The notes below the pieces were generated by a model. The model had not been told where the DNA came from. It searched no databases and saw only the letters and a program-made list of their open reading frames with translations. A stretch of DNA of 64,000 nucleotides. Source: Gp1-AA145 sp963757135 (GTDB lineage Bacteria > Acidobacteriota > Terriglobia > Terriglobales > Acidobacteriaceae). Made by a program: the position numbers and the translations under genes. Positions 1-8,963 of the stretch are shown here, piece after piece. How positions within the stretch are numbered: the stretch's first letter is position 1; each line of letters begins with the position of its first letter. Location: assembly GCA_963757135.1 (NCBI GenBank), contig CAVWQE010000004.1:930001-994000 (forward strand), in the 5' to 3' direction.

Positions 1-118
1 CTTTAACCGCAAAGGACGCAAAGTACGCGAAGGGAATCGTGCTCAACATTTATCCCCATGCTGGAGTCGAACTGTGTCTGCTTCGCTTCGCGATCTCTGC
101 GTTCTTTGCGGTTAAAAG
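1..118. repeat. Imperfect inverted repeat of the AACCGCAAAGGACGC type
   Basis: Positions 1-31 are nearly the reverse complement of 87-117 (about 27 of 31 bases match), with a 55-base spacer. The arm contains CTTTAACCGCAAAGGACGCA. A third, weaker relative (AACGCGAAGGTACACGAAGG) lies near 256-280. The left arm touches the window edge, so the element may extend further. The rest of the stretch to 318 is the purM upstream region, where I see a possible TAAAAT-like box near 183 and no gene. Confidence 0.7.
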
Positions 119-318
119 CATTTGAGAATTCGACGAGCGTCGATCACAAAATCGTCACCTCTTTCCTCACCCTCTAGCGTGCTAAAATTAGCCGCTCTTG
201 TCCGCTTCCCTTTCCTGTACGTGCTTCAACGTCTTGGGTGGCTAGAGGCACATCCCGAAGAACGCGAAGGTACACGAAGGAAGGCCTGAAGCGCCCCGCA
301 CGTTGATAATCGGATACC

Positions 319-1365
319 GTGGCCCAAAATTCTCCCAAATCCATCACATACGCTGACGCCGGGGTCAATATTGACCAGGCCAACCGCACCAAGCAGCGCA
401 TAAAGTACCTCGCGCACAAGACCTTCACTAAAGGCGTGCTCAGCGAGATTGGCGGATTTGGTGGGCTGTTCGCGGTGGACAAGACCAAGTATGTCGATCC
501 CATCCTGGTCTCCAGCGTGGATGGCGTCGGCACCAAACTGAAGCTCGCCTTCGAGATGAACATGCACCACACCGTCGGCGCTGACCTGGTGAATCACTGC
601 GTCAACGACATTGCCGTGCAGGGCGCCGCGCCGCTCTTCTTTATGGATTACCTCGCGGTCGGCAAACTGGAGCAGCACATCGCCGAAAAGGTCATCGAAG
701 GCCTGGCCGACGCCTGCAAGCACAACGGCTGCGCGCTGATCGGCGGGGAAACTGCTGAGATGCCCGGCTTTTATCCCGATGGCGAGTACGACCTTGCCGG
801 ATTCATAGTGGGCGTAGTGGAGCGCGAAAAGATCGTCACCGGAAAGACGGTCGAGCCCGGAGATATTATTCTCGGCCTGCCTTCCACCGGCCTGCACACT
901 AACGGATATTCGCTCGCGCGCAAGCTGCTATTTGAGGTTGCCAAGTACGAGCCGGAAACTTACGTGAACGAAATTAAGGGCAAAGTCGGCAACGAACTGA
1001 TGCACACCCACCGCAGCTATTGGGCGATTATCAAAAAGCTGCTGGCGGCGGAGTGCGTCTCCGCGATGGCACACATTACCGGCGGAGGCATTACCGAGAA
1101 CCTGCCGCGCGTGCTGCCGCGCGGAGTCGCGGCCGTGATCGAATATGGCAAATGGCCGGTGCTGCCCATCTTCACCCACATGCAGAAGCTCGGCAACGTT
1201 CCCCATGACGAAATGATGCGCACCTTCAACATGGGCATCGGCATGTTGCTGGTCGTTCCGGCAAAGAAATTCAAGAAAGCCGAGAGCGTCCTCGACCGCG
1301 CCGGTGAAAAGTATTATGCCGTGGGCCGGATCGTGAAGGGCGAGCGGAAGGTCAGCTACAGCTAG
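319..1365 (+). CDS. purM: Phosphoribosylformylglycinamidine cyclo-ligase (AIR synthetase)
   Basis: This cytosolic enzyme closes FGAM to aminoimidazole ribotide using ATP in de novo purine synthesis. The 348-residue product has the usual family length (about 345). Visible family motifs are SSVDGVGTKL (65-74), VNHCVNDIAVQGA (91-103), the signature GGETAEMPGF near 142-151 and TGGGITENLPR in the second half, which covers both the AIRS N and C domains. Translation starts at a GTG because the conserved SITYADAGV segment lies only seven residues in. No other purine gene is adjacent. The stop codon directly abuts the remnant of a Fic gene. Confidence 0.96.
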   Translation: MAQNSPKSITYADAGVNIDQANRTKQRIKYLAHKTFTKGVLSEIGGFGGLFAVDKTKYVDPILVSSVDGVGTKLKLAFEMNMHHTVGADLVNHCVNDIAVQGAAPLFFMDYLAVGKLEQHIAEKVIEGLADACKHNGCALIGGETAEMPGFYPDGEYDLAGFIVGVVEREKIVTGKTVEPGDIILGLPSTGLHTNGYSLARKLLFEVAKYEPETYVNEIKGKVGNELMHTHRSYWAIIKKLLAAECVSAMAHITGGGITENLPRVLPRGVAAVIEYGKWPVLPIFTHMQKLGNVPHDEMMRTFNMGIGMLLVVPAKKFKKAESVLDRAGEKYYAVGRIVKGERKVSYS

Positions 1366-1602
1366 CTCGAACTTGATGCGGATGAACTGGCCGCGGTGAT
1401 TGATTTGTGTGCCTGGGCGCATTCGGAGTGGGTGCGAATCGATCCGTTTGCGAACGGTAATGGCCGCACGGCACGCCTTCGGGCAAACTTCCTCCCGATG
1501 CGGTACGGACTGCCGCCGTTCGTCCGCCTGCGGCCCCGACCCGATGAGGGTTACGCAGAAGCCGGAGCGTAGGCGATGCAGGGTGACTGGAGTTGTGGAA
1601 GT
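1366..1602 (+). pseudogene. Fic-domain protein remnant with mutated catalytic motif
   Basis: Read in the frame starting at 1366, this stretch gives 68 codons without a start codon, ending at TAG 1570-1572. It contains IDPFANGNGRTARL followed by MRYGLPPFVRLRPRP. The Fic signature is HPFx(D/E/N)GNGRxxR, so the core is recognisable, but the catalytic histidine is aspartate here. After the TAG the same frame goes on with AMQGDW, a plausible family continuation, so the stop looks like a late mutation. The N-terminal half is missing and the fragment begins right at the purM stop. This is a dead gene fragment. Fic proteins usually AMPylate targets; no activity is expected from this one. Confidence 0.85.
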
Positions 1603-1631
1603 ATAAACCGAGTGGGGGGCGGTGACGACCT

Positions 1632-1637
1632 TATAAT
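1632..1637 (+). promoter_or_regulatory. TATAAT -10 box close to a start codon
   Basis: A perfect TATAAT lies 8 bases before the ATG at 1646. Transcription would begin at or next to the start codon, suggesting a leaderless or near-leaderless mRNA. No convincing -35 element or Shine-Dalgarno sequence is visible. Confidence 0.5.
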
Positions 1638-1645
1638 CGGCTGCC

Positions 1646-3229
1646 ATGGACCTCGAACAGAAACTGAAAGAATTAAAGCGTCGCGACCAGTTGGCGGATG
1701 AAGGAGGCGGCCCCGAGCGCCGCGAACGCCAGCACAAAGAAGGCAAGATGTCGGCGCGGGAGCGCATCGACTTTCTTCTGGACGAAGGCACATTCGAAGA
1801 AACCGACCGCTTCGTTACGCACCGCGCGAACGACTTTGGATTGTCGGAGCGCAAATATTATGGCGACGGCTTCATCACTGGATACGGCCGCATTGAAGGC
1901 CGGCTGGTTTTCGTCTTCGCGCAGGATTTCACGGTGTTTGGAGGAACGCTTTCGGAAACCAATGCGGCCAAGATCGTGAAGATCATGGAGATGGCTGCCC
2001 GCGTGGGCGCGCCGGTAATCGGGCTCAACGATTCCGGCGGCGCGCGCATTCAGGAAGGCGTGGTATCGCTGGCGGGATACGCCGACATTTTTCTGCGCAA
2101 CACGCTCTACAGCGGCGTGGTTCCGCAGCTCTCGGCCATCATGGGGCCGTGCGCGGGCGGCGCGGTTTATTCGCCCGCGATCACCGATTTTGTCGTCATG
2201 GTCGATAAGACCTCATACATGTTCATCACCGGACCGGACGTGATCAAGACGGTGATGCATGAGGACGTCTCGAAAGAACAGCTCGGCGGCGCGGCTACGC
2301 ACAACGAAACTTCCGGCGTCGCGCATTTTCTGGCGCATGACGATGCTGAGTGTTTGTCGCTGCTGCGCGAGTTGCTCAGTTTTCTTCCGTCGAATAATCT
2401 CGACGACCCGCCGCGGAAGCCGTGTACCGACCCGATTGACCGGGCCAATGCCGCGCTCGACAGCATCGTTCCCGCACAATCCAACCAGCCGTACGACATC
2501 AAAGACGTGATTCGCGCGATTGTGGACGACGGCTACTTCTTTGAGGTCCATGAGCATTACTCGAAGAACATCGTCGTGGGATTCGCGCGGATGAATGGAC
2601 GCTCAGTGGGGATTGTCGCCAATCAGCCGGCGGTGCTCGCTGGCACGCTCGACATCAATGCGTCGGTAAAAGGCGCGCGATTTGTACGTTTCTGCGATTG
2701 CTTCAACATTCCTCTGATTACGTTTGAAGACGTTCCCGGATTTCTACCGGGCACGCAGCAGGAATACGGCGGAATCATTCGTCATGGCGCGAAGCTGCTG
2801 TTCGCATTCGCCGAGGCCACCGTTCCCAAGCTCACGGTAATTACGCGCAAGGCGTACGGTGGCGCATACTGCGTGATGGCCTCCAAGCACATTCGCACGG
2901 ACGTGAATTACGCGTGGCCGACGGCGGAGATTGCCGTCATGGGACCGGAAGGCGCCGTGGACATCGTGTACAAGCGCGAGCTCGAACGGGCGGCAAACGG
3001 CCCAGGCAACGAAGCTGAGGGCACGGCCGGGCGTGAGAAGTTTCGCACAGAAAAAATAGAAGAATTTCGCGAGCGCTTTGCCAATCCTTATGTCGCCGCC
3101 GAGCGCGGCTTCGTGGACGCCGTCATCCGTCCGCGCGACACCCGCAAAAAGCTGATCGATGCCCTCGAAATGCTGGGCACCAAGCGCGACAAGAACCCGC
3201 CTAAGAAGCACGGGAATATACCGCTGTGA
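1646..3229 (+). CDS. Acyl-CoA carboxylase, carboxyltransferase (beta) subunit, propionyl/methylcrotonyl type
   Basis: This subunit transfers carboxyl from biotin to an acyl-CoA (propionyl-, methylcrotonyl- or acetyl-CoA). The 527 residues match the AccD5/PccB/MmdA family length and contain both crotonase-fold halves. The N half carries NDSGGARIQEG (about 128-138) and GPCAGGAVYSPA (about 167-178). The C half carries GAKLLFAFAEATVPK and ITRKAYGGAYCVMASK (about 381-414), then AVMGPEGAVDIVY. These glycine-rich loops form the oxyanion holes that bind acyl-CoA and biotin. No biotin carboxylase or biotin-carrier gene is next to it, so the alpha partner must lie elsewhere and the acyl substrate cannot be assigned. 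It starts at the ATG just after a TATAAT box. Confidence 0.93.
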   Translation: MDLEQKLKELKRRDQLADEGGGPERRERQHKEGKMSARERIDFLLDEGTFEETDRFVTHRANDFGLSERKYYGDGFITGYGRIEGRLVFVFAQDFTVFGGTLSETNAAKIVKIMEMAARVGAPVIGLNDSGGARIQEGVVSLAGYADIFLRNTLYSGVVPQLSAIMGPCAGGAVYSPAITDFVVMVDKTSYMFITGPDVIKTVMHEDVSKEQLGGAATHNETSGVAHFLAHDDAECLSLLRELLSFLPSNNLDDPPRKPCTDPIDRANAALDSIVPAQSNQPYDIKDVIRAIVDDGYFFEVHEHYSKNIVVGFARMNGRSVGIVANQPAVLAGTLDINASVKGARFVRFCDCFNIPLITFEDVPGFLPGTQQEYGGIIRHGAKLLFAFAEATVPKLTVITRKAYGGAYCVMASKHIRTDVNYAWPTAEIAVMGPEGAVDIVYKRELERAANGPGNEAEGTAGREKFRTEKIEEFRERFANPYVAAERGFVDAVIRPRDTRKKLIDALEMLGTKRDKNPPKKHGNIPL

Positions 3230-3300
3230 TTCCTATAAAGCATTGTTCCGCAGCAGATGATATGTCACAATGGGCAGGCGAATAAAACACGAATAACTCC

Positions 3301-4164
3301 ATGTCAACCGAAGACACTGTAATCGTTTTACAAGACGAGCTACCCTGCCCGGAAGTAGGTCCATGGGCCGAAACGAAACATAATCTCGTCTCGTATTACG
3401 CGAAGCAGTTTTCAACGGGAATGAAGAAGAAGTGGGATAAAAGAATCTACATCGAATTGTACGCAGGTGCGGGTCACAGCAAAATTCGAGACACTCCGAA
3501 GATAATTATGGGATCGCCGCTTCGCGCATTGACGCTTCCTGATGCATTTGATCGATATATCTTCTGCGAAGAGGACCCCGAGCTCATCCGGGCATTAGAG
3601 CTTCGCGCCAGAAGACTGGCTCCAACTGCTGATATCGTTTGCATCCCAGGGGATTGCAATGATCAAGTCTCAGAAATTCTAAAGGCTGTCCCAGTTGGAT
3701 CCAAAGACAACAAGGTGCTTTCGCTCTGCTTTGTAGACCCGTGCGATATAGGAATAAAGTTCAGAACAATCGCCGCCCTTTCGAGCAGGTATATGGATTT
3801 TCTGGTGCTGCTCGCGCTTTACATGGACGCAAACAGGGCTCAGACCCATTACGTAAACCCGAAATCGACAAAGGTGGCCGAATTCCTTGACGCTCCGCGC
3901 TGGCGCGCTGACTGGGCAAAGGTGGGGAGCCAAGGCGTCTCCTTCCCTCGCTTTCTTGCAGAGGCGTTTTCAACCAGCATGGAAGGTTTGCGATATTTAC
4001 CTCAGCCTATTTACAAAATGAAGGAAATCATCTTTCCTGACAAGAATTGGCCCCTATATCGATTAGCGCTTTTCTCGCGAGATCCAGTCGCTTATAAATT
4101 CTGGGACGAAGTTCTGAAATACAGCAGTAGCCAGATGCTGCTGGGGGGCGGATCTTGGCACTAA
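3301..4164 (+). CDS. tcmP: Three-Cys-motif partner protein TcmP
   Basis: The protein has 287 residues. It matches the TcmP family, named only for its regular pairing with the three-cysteine protein encoded next. The segment IELYAGAGHS (51-60) resembles the glycine-rich SAM-binding motif I of class I methyltransferases, and CFVDPCDIGI (143-152) sits where motif IV (DPPx) would be, so a Rossmann methyltransferase-like fold is an inference. GSPLRAL follows motif I as in other members. The gene overlaps the next one by 10 bases, suggesting translational coupling. It is visibly AT-richer than purM or the carboxyltransferase, consistent with horizontal transfer. The biochemical function is not established. 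Confidence 0.85.
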   Translation: MSTEDTVIVLQDELPCPEVGPWAETKHNLVSYYAKQFSTGMKKKWDKRIYIELYAGAGHSKIRDTPKIIMGSPLRALTLPDAFDRYIFCEEDPELIRALELRARRLAPTADIVCIPGDCNDQVSEILKAVPVGSKDNKVLSLCFVDPCDIGIKFRTIAALSSRYMDFLVLLALYMDANRAQTHYVNPKSTKVAEFLDAPRWRADWAKVGSQGVSFPRFLAEAFSTSMEGLRYLPQPIYKMKEIIFPDKNWPLYRLALFSRDPVAYKFWDEVLKYSSSQMLLGGGSWH

Positions 4165-4979
4165 TTTCCAAAATCGAATGGACCGACGCCACCTGGAACC
4201 CCGTACGTGGCTGTACGAAGATCAGCCCCGGCTGTAAGCATTGCTATGCCGAGACCTTCGCTGAGCGGTTCCGGGGCGTAAAGGGGCATCCGTACGAGCA
4301 GGGATTCGATCTTCGCCTGGTTCCGGAAAAGCTGACAGAGCCTTTCACCTGGCGCGCCCCGAAACTGGTATTCGTGAATTCCATGAGTGACTTGTTTCAG
4401 CCCGGCGTCCCCGATGAATATGCCGAGGCCGTCGCTCACGTAATGACGACAGCAAACTGGCACACGTATCAGGTATTGACGAAACGATCTGAAAGACTGA
4501 AAGAACTTCTACAAGGCCGATTGCGGATCGCCGCTCATCAGAAGCACATCTGGTGGGGCGTTAGCGTTGAAGACCGCAAGTATGGACTGCCGCGAATTGA
4601 ACACCTTCGCAACACCCCAGCCGCCGTTCGTTTTCTTTCAGTCGAGCCGCTACTCGAAGACCTCGGGAAAATTGATCTCACTGGAATCAGTTGGGTGATT
4701 GTCGGCGGTGAGAGCGGACCGGGTGCCCGGCCAATCAGAAAAGAATGGGTGCTGTCCATTCGTGAACAATGCAAAGCCGCCCGAGTCGCTTTCTTCTTCA
4801 AGCAATGGGGTGGCACGCGAAAGGCTCTCAATGGCCGAAAGCTCGAGGGCCGTACCTATGACGAATATCCCCAACGAATTTCAGCTCCGGTTCCAGAAAG
4901 GGCAATGTGCCTCTCGCTCGCTGATGCATTCCTGAAGACCTTCCGCCCCGTTCAACTACGAAAACTGGTTCCCGCCTAG
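4155..4979 (+). CDS. DUF5131 / phage Gp37-Gp68 family three-Cys-motif protein (radical-SAM-like)
   Basis: The 274-residue protein opens with SKIEWTDATWNPVRGCTKIS. Its cysteines at 20, 27 and 30 form C-x6-C-x2-C, the motif that gives the family its name; such a triad suggests a [4Fe-4S] cluster like that of radical-SAM enzymes. Further conserved-looking segments are NSMSDLF, YQVLTKRSERL, WWGVSVE, RFLSVEPLLE and VIVGGESGPGARP, in the order expected for Gp37/Gp68 proteins of phages and islands. It starts at TTG 4155 within the tcmP end, with a G-rich ribosome site (GGGGGGCGGA) just upstream. Its stop shares a CTAG tetranucleotide with the convergent BNR gene. The substrate is unknown; spore-photoproduct-lyase-like chemistry is only a distant analogy. 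Confidence 0.88.
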   Translation: MALISKIEWTDATWNPVRGCTKISPGCKHCYAETFAERFRGVKGHPYEQGFDLRLVPEKLTEPFTWRAPKLVFVNSMSDLFQPGVPDEYAEAVAHVMTTANWHTYQVLTKRSERLKELLQGRLRIAAHQKHIWWGVSVEDRKYGLPRIEHLRNTPAAVRFLSVEPLLEDLGKIDLTGISWVIVGGESGPGARPIRKEWVLSIREQCKAARVAFFFKQWGGTRKALNGRKLEGRTYDEYPQRISAPVPERAMCLSLADAFLKTFRPVQLRKLVPA

Positions 4980-6463
4980 CGAATCCTTCTCACAACCTGT
5001 TTCCCAGCGTGAGCTACCGCCACCTCGCGATCTCCCGCCGAACTATTTCTTCTCTGCGCCGCCGCGACATCCAGGCCGCTCTGGGTGGTGTAGATGGCTT
5101 CGTTGAAGGTCGTTCCCGAATTCGCTTTGGCGACGGCGAAGAAGCCGAACGCGTTACCACCTGCAAATGAAGTCGCGATGTAGTCCGCGACCATGCGCCC
5201 GGAGAAAGTATTCGGCAGCCAGCTCAGAGACATCGGGCCGGCCAACGGAGTGGGCGCGGTCCAGGTGCTGCCGCCATCGAGCGAGGAAATGAATCCGGCG
5301 TAGAGAGCGCAGGTGGCGGCTGAGCAGTTCGCCTGTGGATAGTAGTAGTACGTCAGTCCGAGGTGGGCTGTACCGCCGGCGGTGGCAGGGTCGATCCCAA
5401 GTCCGGGAATGAAATGATCGGCGGTGCTCGTGGTCGGGTCGATCGGGATGCGTGCCGGGGTCGTCCAGGTTGTGCCGTCGGCGGACGTGCTCATCACCAG
5501 ATCGTTCGACGCGCAGCTCGCGCGGAAACGGCAGTCCTGCCAGACCACATAAATATTTCCAGCCGCATCTTCCTGCCCGGACGGCAGCGCGTCACTGCGC
5601 AAACCGCCTGTAACTGTGTGATCGCTCACGGCGGCAACCTGCACCACGTTGCCCCAGGTCGCGCCGCCATCGGTGGACGAAAAGGACTGAATGACCGGTG
5701 CGTTGGCCAGAAACGGCACAATCACTTTGCCACTTGGCTGAACCAGCGGTTGGCCGCCAAGGCCGTTCGCTCCCGCAATAGCTGCGCCCGCTGACCACGT
5801 AAGGCCGCCGTCAGAAGACGTGCTCATGAGCATCAAGTTCGAATTCCCGTTGTCATCCCACTCCACGTAGCAGTTGCCGTAGTGCGGACTGGTCGGCGTG
5901 TCGTCGCAGGTGATCCAGTCTTTATCGAGATCGGCGCTCTGGGCGACGATCACCGGATTGCCCCAACTTGCGCCGCCGTCGCTCGAGCGGCTGACGACAA
6001 CCTGTGTGCTGGCTGCAGCAATCGTCAGACATGAGATCATCCACACGCCGTGAGCCGCGTCGTAAATAGGATTCGTGTCGCTGACGGCCGAGTTCGTGCC
6101 CCCGCCTTGAAATGTGGTCAGGCCGGGCAGGAGCCCGCTTTGCCAGGTCGCGCCGCCGTCATTCGAAATGGCATAGCCGATGTCGGCGCCGCCCCCGCCC
6201 GCAATGCGGCCGACCTGAAAGCTGACGATGATGGTATTGCCAAACGCGAAGCTGCCGGGCTCAACCTCGGTGGCGTGCTGGCTGGATGCGTTAGTGAAGG
6301 TGTCAGTGCTCAGCTGGACCAGGGGCGTGGTGGTGGGTGGGAAATTTGATCCCTGTTGATTATTGGAAGCCGTGCCGGAAGCCGACGAACAAGCTGTCGC
6401 GAAAGCAACGCACGCGCAGAAATAGACCGTCGCAACCCAACGCCAAACCAAATTGCCTCCCAC
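4976..6463 (-). CDS. Sialidase-like BNR/Asp-box repeat lipoprotein
   Basis: The 495-residue protein has an N-terminal signal ending in FATAC, a good lipobox, so it is probably a lipidated envelope or surface protein. At least six Asp-box motifs (S-x-D-G-G-x-x-W) recur, for example SNDGGATWQSG, SSDGGASWGN, SSDGGLTWSAG, STDGGATWGN and SLDGGSTWTAP, as in six-bladed sialidase-type propellers. No sialidase FRIP arginine motif is evident, so enzyme activity is doubtful. It could instead be a carbohydrate-binding or structural propeller. It is transcribed towards the Gp37/Gp68 gene with overlapping stop codons. Confidence 0.85.
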   Translation of the reverse strand: MGGNLVWRWVATVYFCACVAFATACSSASGTASNNQQGSNFPPTTTPLVQLSTDTFTNASSQHATEVEPGSFAFGNTIIVSFQVGRIAGGGGADIGYAISNDGGATWQSGLLPGLTTFQGGGTNSAVSDTNPIYDAAHGVWMISCLTIAAASTQVVVSRSSDGGASWGNPVIVAQSADLDKDWITCDDTPTSPHYGNCYVEWDDNGNSNLMLMSTSSDGGLTWSAGAAIAGANGLGGQPLVQPSGKVIVPFLANAPVIQSFSSTDGGATWGNVVQVAAVSDHTVTGGLRSDALPSGQEDAAGNIYVVWQDCRFRASCASNDLVMSTSADGTTWTTPARIPIDPTTSTADHFIPGLGIDPATAGGTAHLGLTYYYYPQANCSAATCALYAGFISSLDGGSTWTAPTPLAGPMSLSWLPNTFSGRMVADYIATSFAGGNAFGFFAVAKANSGTTFNEAIYTTQSGLDVAAAQRRNSSAGDREVAVAHAGKQVVRRIR

Positions 6464-6554
6464 GAACCGAGCAGGTACTCCACAACCTACAGAGATCGGT
6501 GACGCGGGTCAACCCGAACCGCAATTCACTGACCATGGCTGCTAACATGATCGT

Positions 6555-7532
6555 GTGCTGCTCGAAATCCGAAACTTGAGCGTTCAGTTTCCCGCGTCGC
6601 AAGGCGCGGTCAGTGCGGTGCGCGATGTGAGTTTGTCGTTGCAGCACGGTGAGGTATTGGGCCTGGTCGGGGAATCGGGCTCGGGAAAGTCCGTGACCTC
6701 GCTGGCAATTATGCGACTGCTGCCTCCGCAGGCGAGACTGGACGGCGAAATCAAATTCGGCAACAACGGCGATGCGCGAAATCTTCTTAATCTCGATCCT
6801 GAGCAGATGCGGGCCTTGCGAGGCTCGCGCATCTCCATGATTTTCCAGGAGCCGATGACCGCGCTCAATCCGGTGATGCGCGTCGGTGAGCAGATCGCCG
6901 AAGCGGTCCGCGTCCACCAGAATCTTTCGCGGAGAGAATCGTGGGACCGCGCGGTGCAGGCGCTCGCCGATGTTGCGATCACCGATCCCGCACGGCGCGC
7001 CCGCGATTATCCGCACCAGCTGTCAGGTGGGATGCGGCAGCGCGTGATGATTGCAATGGCTATCGTGAACCGGCCAGAGTTGCTGATCGCCGACGAGCCT
7101 ACGACCGCACTCGACGTGACAATCCAAGCGCAGATTCTGGATTTGCTGGCTGGCTTGCGCGAAAAATTCGGCCTCACCATGCTTTTCATCTCGCATGACC
7201 TGGCCGTGATCTCAAATGTGGCCGATAACATCGCGGTCATGTACGCAGGAACACTGGTCGAGATTGGTTCGCGTAACGATATCTTTCGCTCGCCCGCGCA
7301 TCCGTACACTCGCGGTCTGCTTGCTGCTGCTCCCACGTTAACGACTGACCGCGATCGTCCGTTGCAAACGATCGAAGGCACGGTGCCGCCATTGTACGCA
7401 ATCCCGGCGGGCTGCCTTTTTGAGCCACGTTGCGGATTTCGCATTCCGGAGTGTGCTCGTGCGCTGCCGCCGCTGGCGGAAGTCAGCCCGGGACATTGGG
7501 CAAGATGTCCGGTCGTGAATCAGCCGACATAG
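6555..7532 (+). CDS. Oligopeptide/dipeptide ABC transporter ATP-binding protein (DppD/OppD type)
   Basis: The 325-residue ATPase has Walker A GESGSGKS (39-46), a Q-loop in FQEPMTALNP, the signature LSGGMRQR (about 155-162), Walker B LLIADEPTTALD and the switch histidine in ISHDLAV. A C-terminal oligopeptide-type extension with paired cysteines (CLFEPRCGFRIPEC) identifies the peptide/nickel subfamily. It would energise peptide uptake together with two permeases, a second ATPase and a binding protein, none of which is in this window, so it stands alone here. The start is a GTG; the divergent BNR gene begins about 90 bases upstream. Confidence 0.92.
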   Translation: MLLEIRNLSVQFPASQGAVSAVRDVSLSLQHGEVLGLVGESGSGKSVTSLAIMRLLPPQARLDGEIKFGNNGDARNLLNLDPEQMRALRGSRISMIFQEPMTALNPVMRVGEQIAEAVRVHQNLSRRESWDRAVQALADVAITDPARRARDYPHQLSGGMRQRVMIAMAIVNRPELLIADEPTTALDVTIQAQILDLLAGLREKFGLTMLFISHDLAVISNVADNIAVMYAGTLVEIGSRNDIFRSPAHPYTRGLLAAAPTLTTDRDRPLQTIEGTVPPLYAIPAGCLFEPRCGFRIPECARALPPLAEVSPGHWARCPVVNQPT

Positions 7533-7550
7533 CTTGCCCTTCGCCTGCTT

Positions 7551-7556
7551 TATAAT
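7551..7556 (+). promoter_or_regulatory. Candidate -10 box upstream of the phosphoesterase gene
   Basis: A perfect TATAAT lies about 50 bases before the TTG start at 7606. TTGCCC at 7534 is too close (11 bases) to be an ideal -35, so only the -10 is supported. Confidence 0.4.
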
Positions 7557-7605
7557 CCCCATTCCGGCTTCGTGATCGCGAACGCTTCGCGGGCCGCGGT
7601 GATCA

Positions 7606-8361
7606 TTGCGCATACTTCTTCTGAGTGACATTCACAGCAATCTGGAAGCGTTACAGGCGTGCCTGGCCGTGGCTCCATCGACCGACCTTATCGTCAACTT
7701 GGGCGATATCGTCGGCTATAGCGCCAGCCCCAATGAGGTCACCACGCGAGTGCGGGAGCTCGGCGGAACGTTTGTGCGCGGCAATCACGATAAGGTGGTT
7801 ACGGGCATCGATACGGTCGAGAGTTTTAATCCTATTGCCGGGCTGGCCGCGCTCTGGAACCGCGATCAGCTCAACAGCGATCATCTTGACTGGTTGCGCG
7901 CGCTGCCGCAAGGGCCTGCTGTGCTTCCCGAGCTACCCGGTGTTCAGTTCGTACATGGCGCACCCGACGATGAAGACCGCTATGTGGTCAGGATCGAGGA
8001 TGCGTTAGAGACTTTGGCTACATCGCAGGGAAGCGTCGTTTTTTTCGGCCACACTCATATTCAGGGATTATTTTCACTGCGGTCGGGTATCGCCGAAAAT
8101 GTTCATCCCGAATATCCGAGCATCGCGAAGCAAGAAACCTGGGATTTTCAGCTTGAAACGGGCGCGACCTACATGATTAATCCCGGATCGATCGGGCAGC
8201 CTCGCGATGGTGACTGGCGCGCCGGCTTTGCAGTATTCGACACCGAAAAGCAGGCGGTCACTTTTTATCGCGTGCCTTACGATTTGAGGTCGGCGCAGGA
8301 GCGCATTTTTGCCGCCAGTCTGCCGCCGCGGCTCGCGACCAGGCTGGCCGCGGGAAGATGA
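7606..8361 (+). CDS. Calcineurin-like metallophosphoesterase, YfcE/MJ0936-type
   Basis: The protein has 251 residues. The dinuclear metal site is readable: SDIHSN near the N terminus, GDIVGYSASP, GNHD, then FGHTHIQ and NPGSIGQPR. These are the standard motifs of the small calcineurin-like phosphodiesterase family with a three-layer fold. The natural substrate is not predictable; related proteins hydrolyse model phosphodiesters. It starts at TTG because the first strand (RILLLSDIH) begins immediately. The gene is 20-40 bases upstream of the RNase H gene and may be cotranscribed with it. Confidence 0.9.
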   Translation: MRILLLSDIHSNLEALQACLAVAPSTDLIVNLGDIVGYSASPNEVTTRVRELGGTFVRGNHDKVVTGIDTVESFNPIAGLAALWNRDQLNSDHLDWLRALPQGPAVLPELPGVQFVHGAPDDEDRYVVRIEDALETLATSQGSVVFFGHTHIQGLFSLRSGIAENVHPEYPSIAKQETWDFQLETGATYMINPGSIGQPRDGDWRAGFAVFDTEKQAVTFYRVPYDLRSAQERIFAASLPPRLATRLAAGR

Positions 8362-8367
8362 TGCCTC

Positions 8368-8395
8368 ATTGCAGATTTCAGATTGCAGATTTCAG
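8368..8395 (+). repeat. Two tandem 14-base repeats before the RNase H gene
   Basis: ATTGCAGATTTCAG occurs twice head to tail (8368-8381, 8382-8395) and a further ATT follows. The array lies just upstream of the chosen ATG at 8404, so an alternative TTG start at 8383 inside the repeat is unlikely. Confidence 0.8.
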
Positions 8396-8403
8396 ATTCG
8401 CTC

Positions 8404-8963
8404 ATGACGCCTCCAGCAAACTATCTCATCGCCCACACTGACGGTGGCGCGCGCGGCAATCCCGGACCAGCCGGCTACGGCGTTGTCATTCACGACCACA
8501 AAGGCAACAAAGTTGCGGCTCTCAGTCAGTATCTCGGAAAGCAAACGAACAATTTTGCTGAATATCAGGCACTGATCGGTGCGCTTGAGTATGCGGTCGA
8601 GCATGGGCCTAAAGCTCTGAAAGTCATCAGCGACTCCGAGCTGATGGTTCGGCAGATCAAGGGCATTTATAAGGTGAAAGATGCCACGCTGCGCGACTTG
8701 CACGGACGCGCGTCGCAGCTGATCCGTCAGCTCGAGTGGTTCAATATCGAACACACGCTGCGCGGCGGAAACCGCGAAGCCGATGAACTGGCAAATCAGG
8801 CAATGGACAAGGGGTCGGGAAGAAGTTTGGCATCTGAACGGGCGGGGGCGCCCGCGCCTCCACGAACTCAGCAGGAATTCAATGGCGTTGTTCGCGACGG
8901 CAAAATCGAACTATTGGATGGGAGCCTGCCAGACGGGACCGCCGTTCAGGTAAGAATCAAGCG

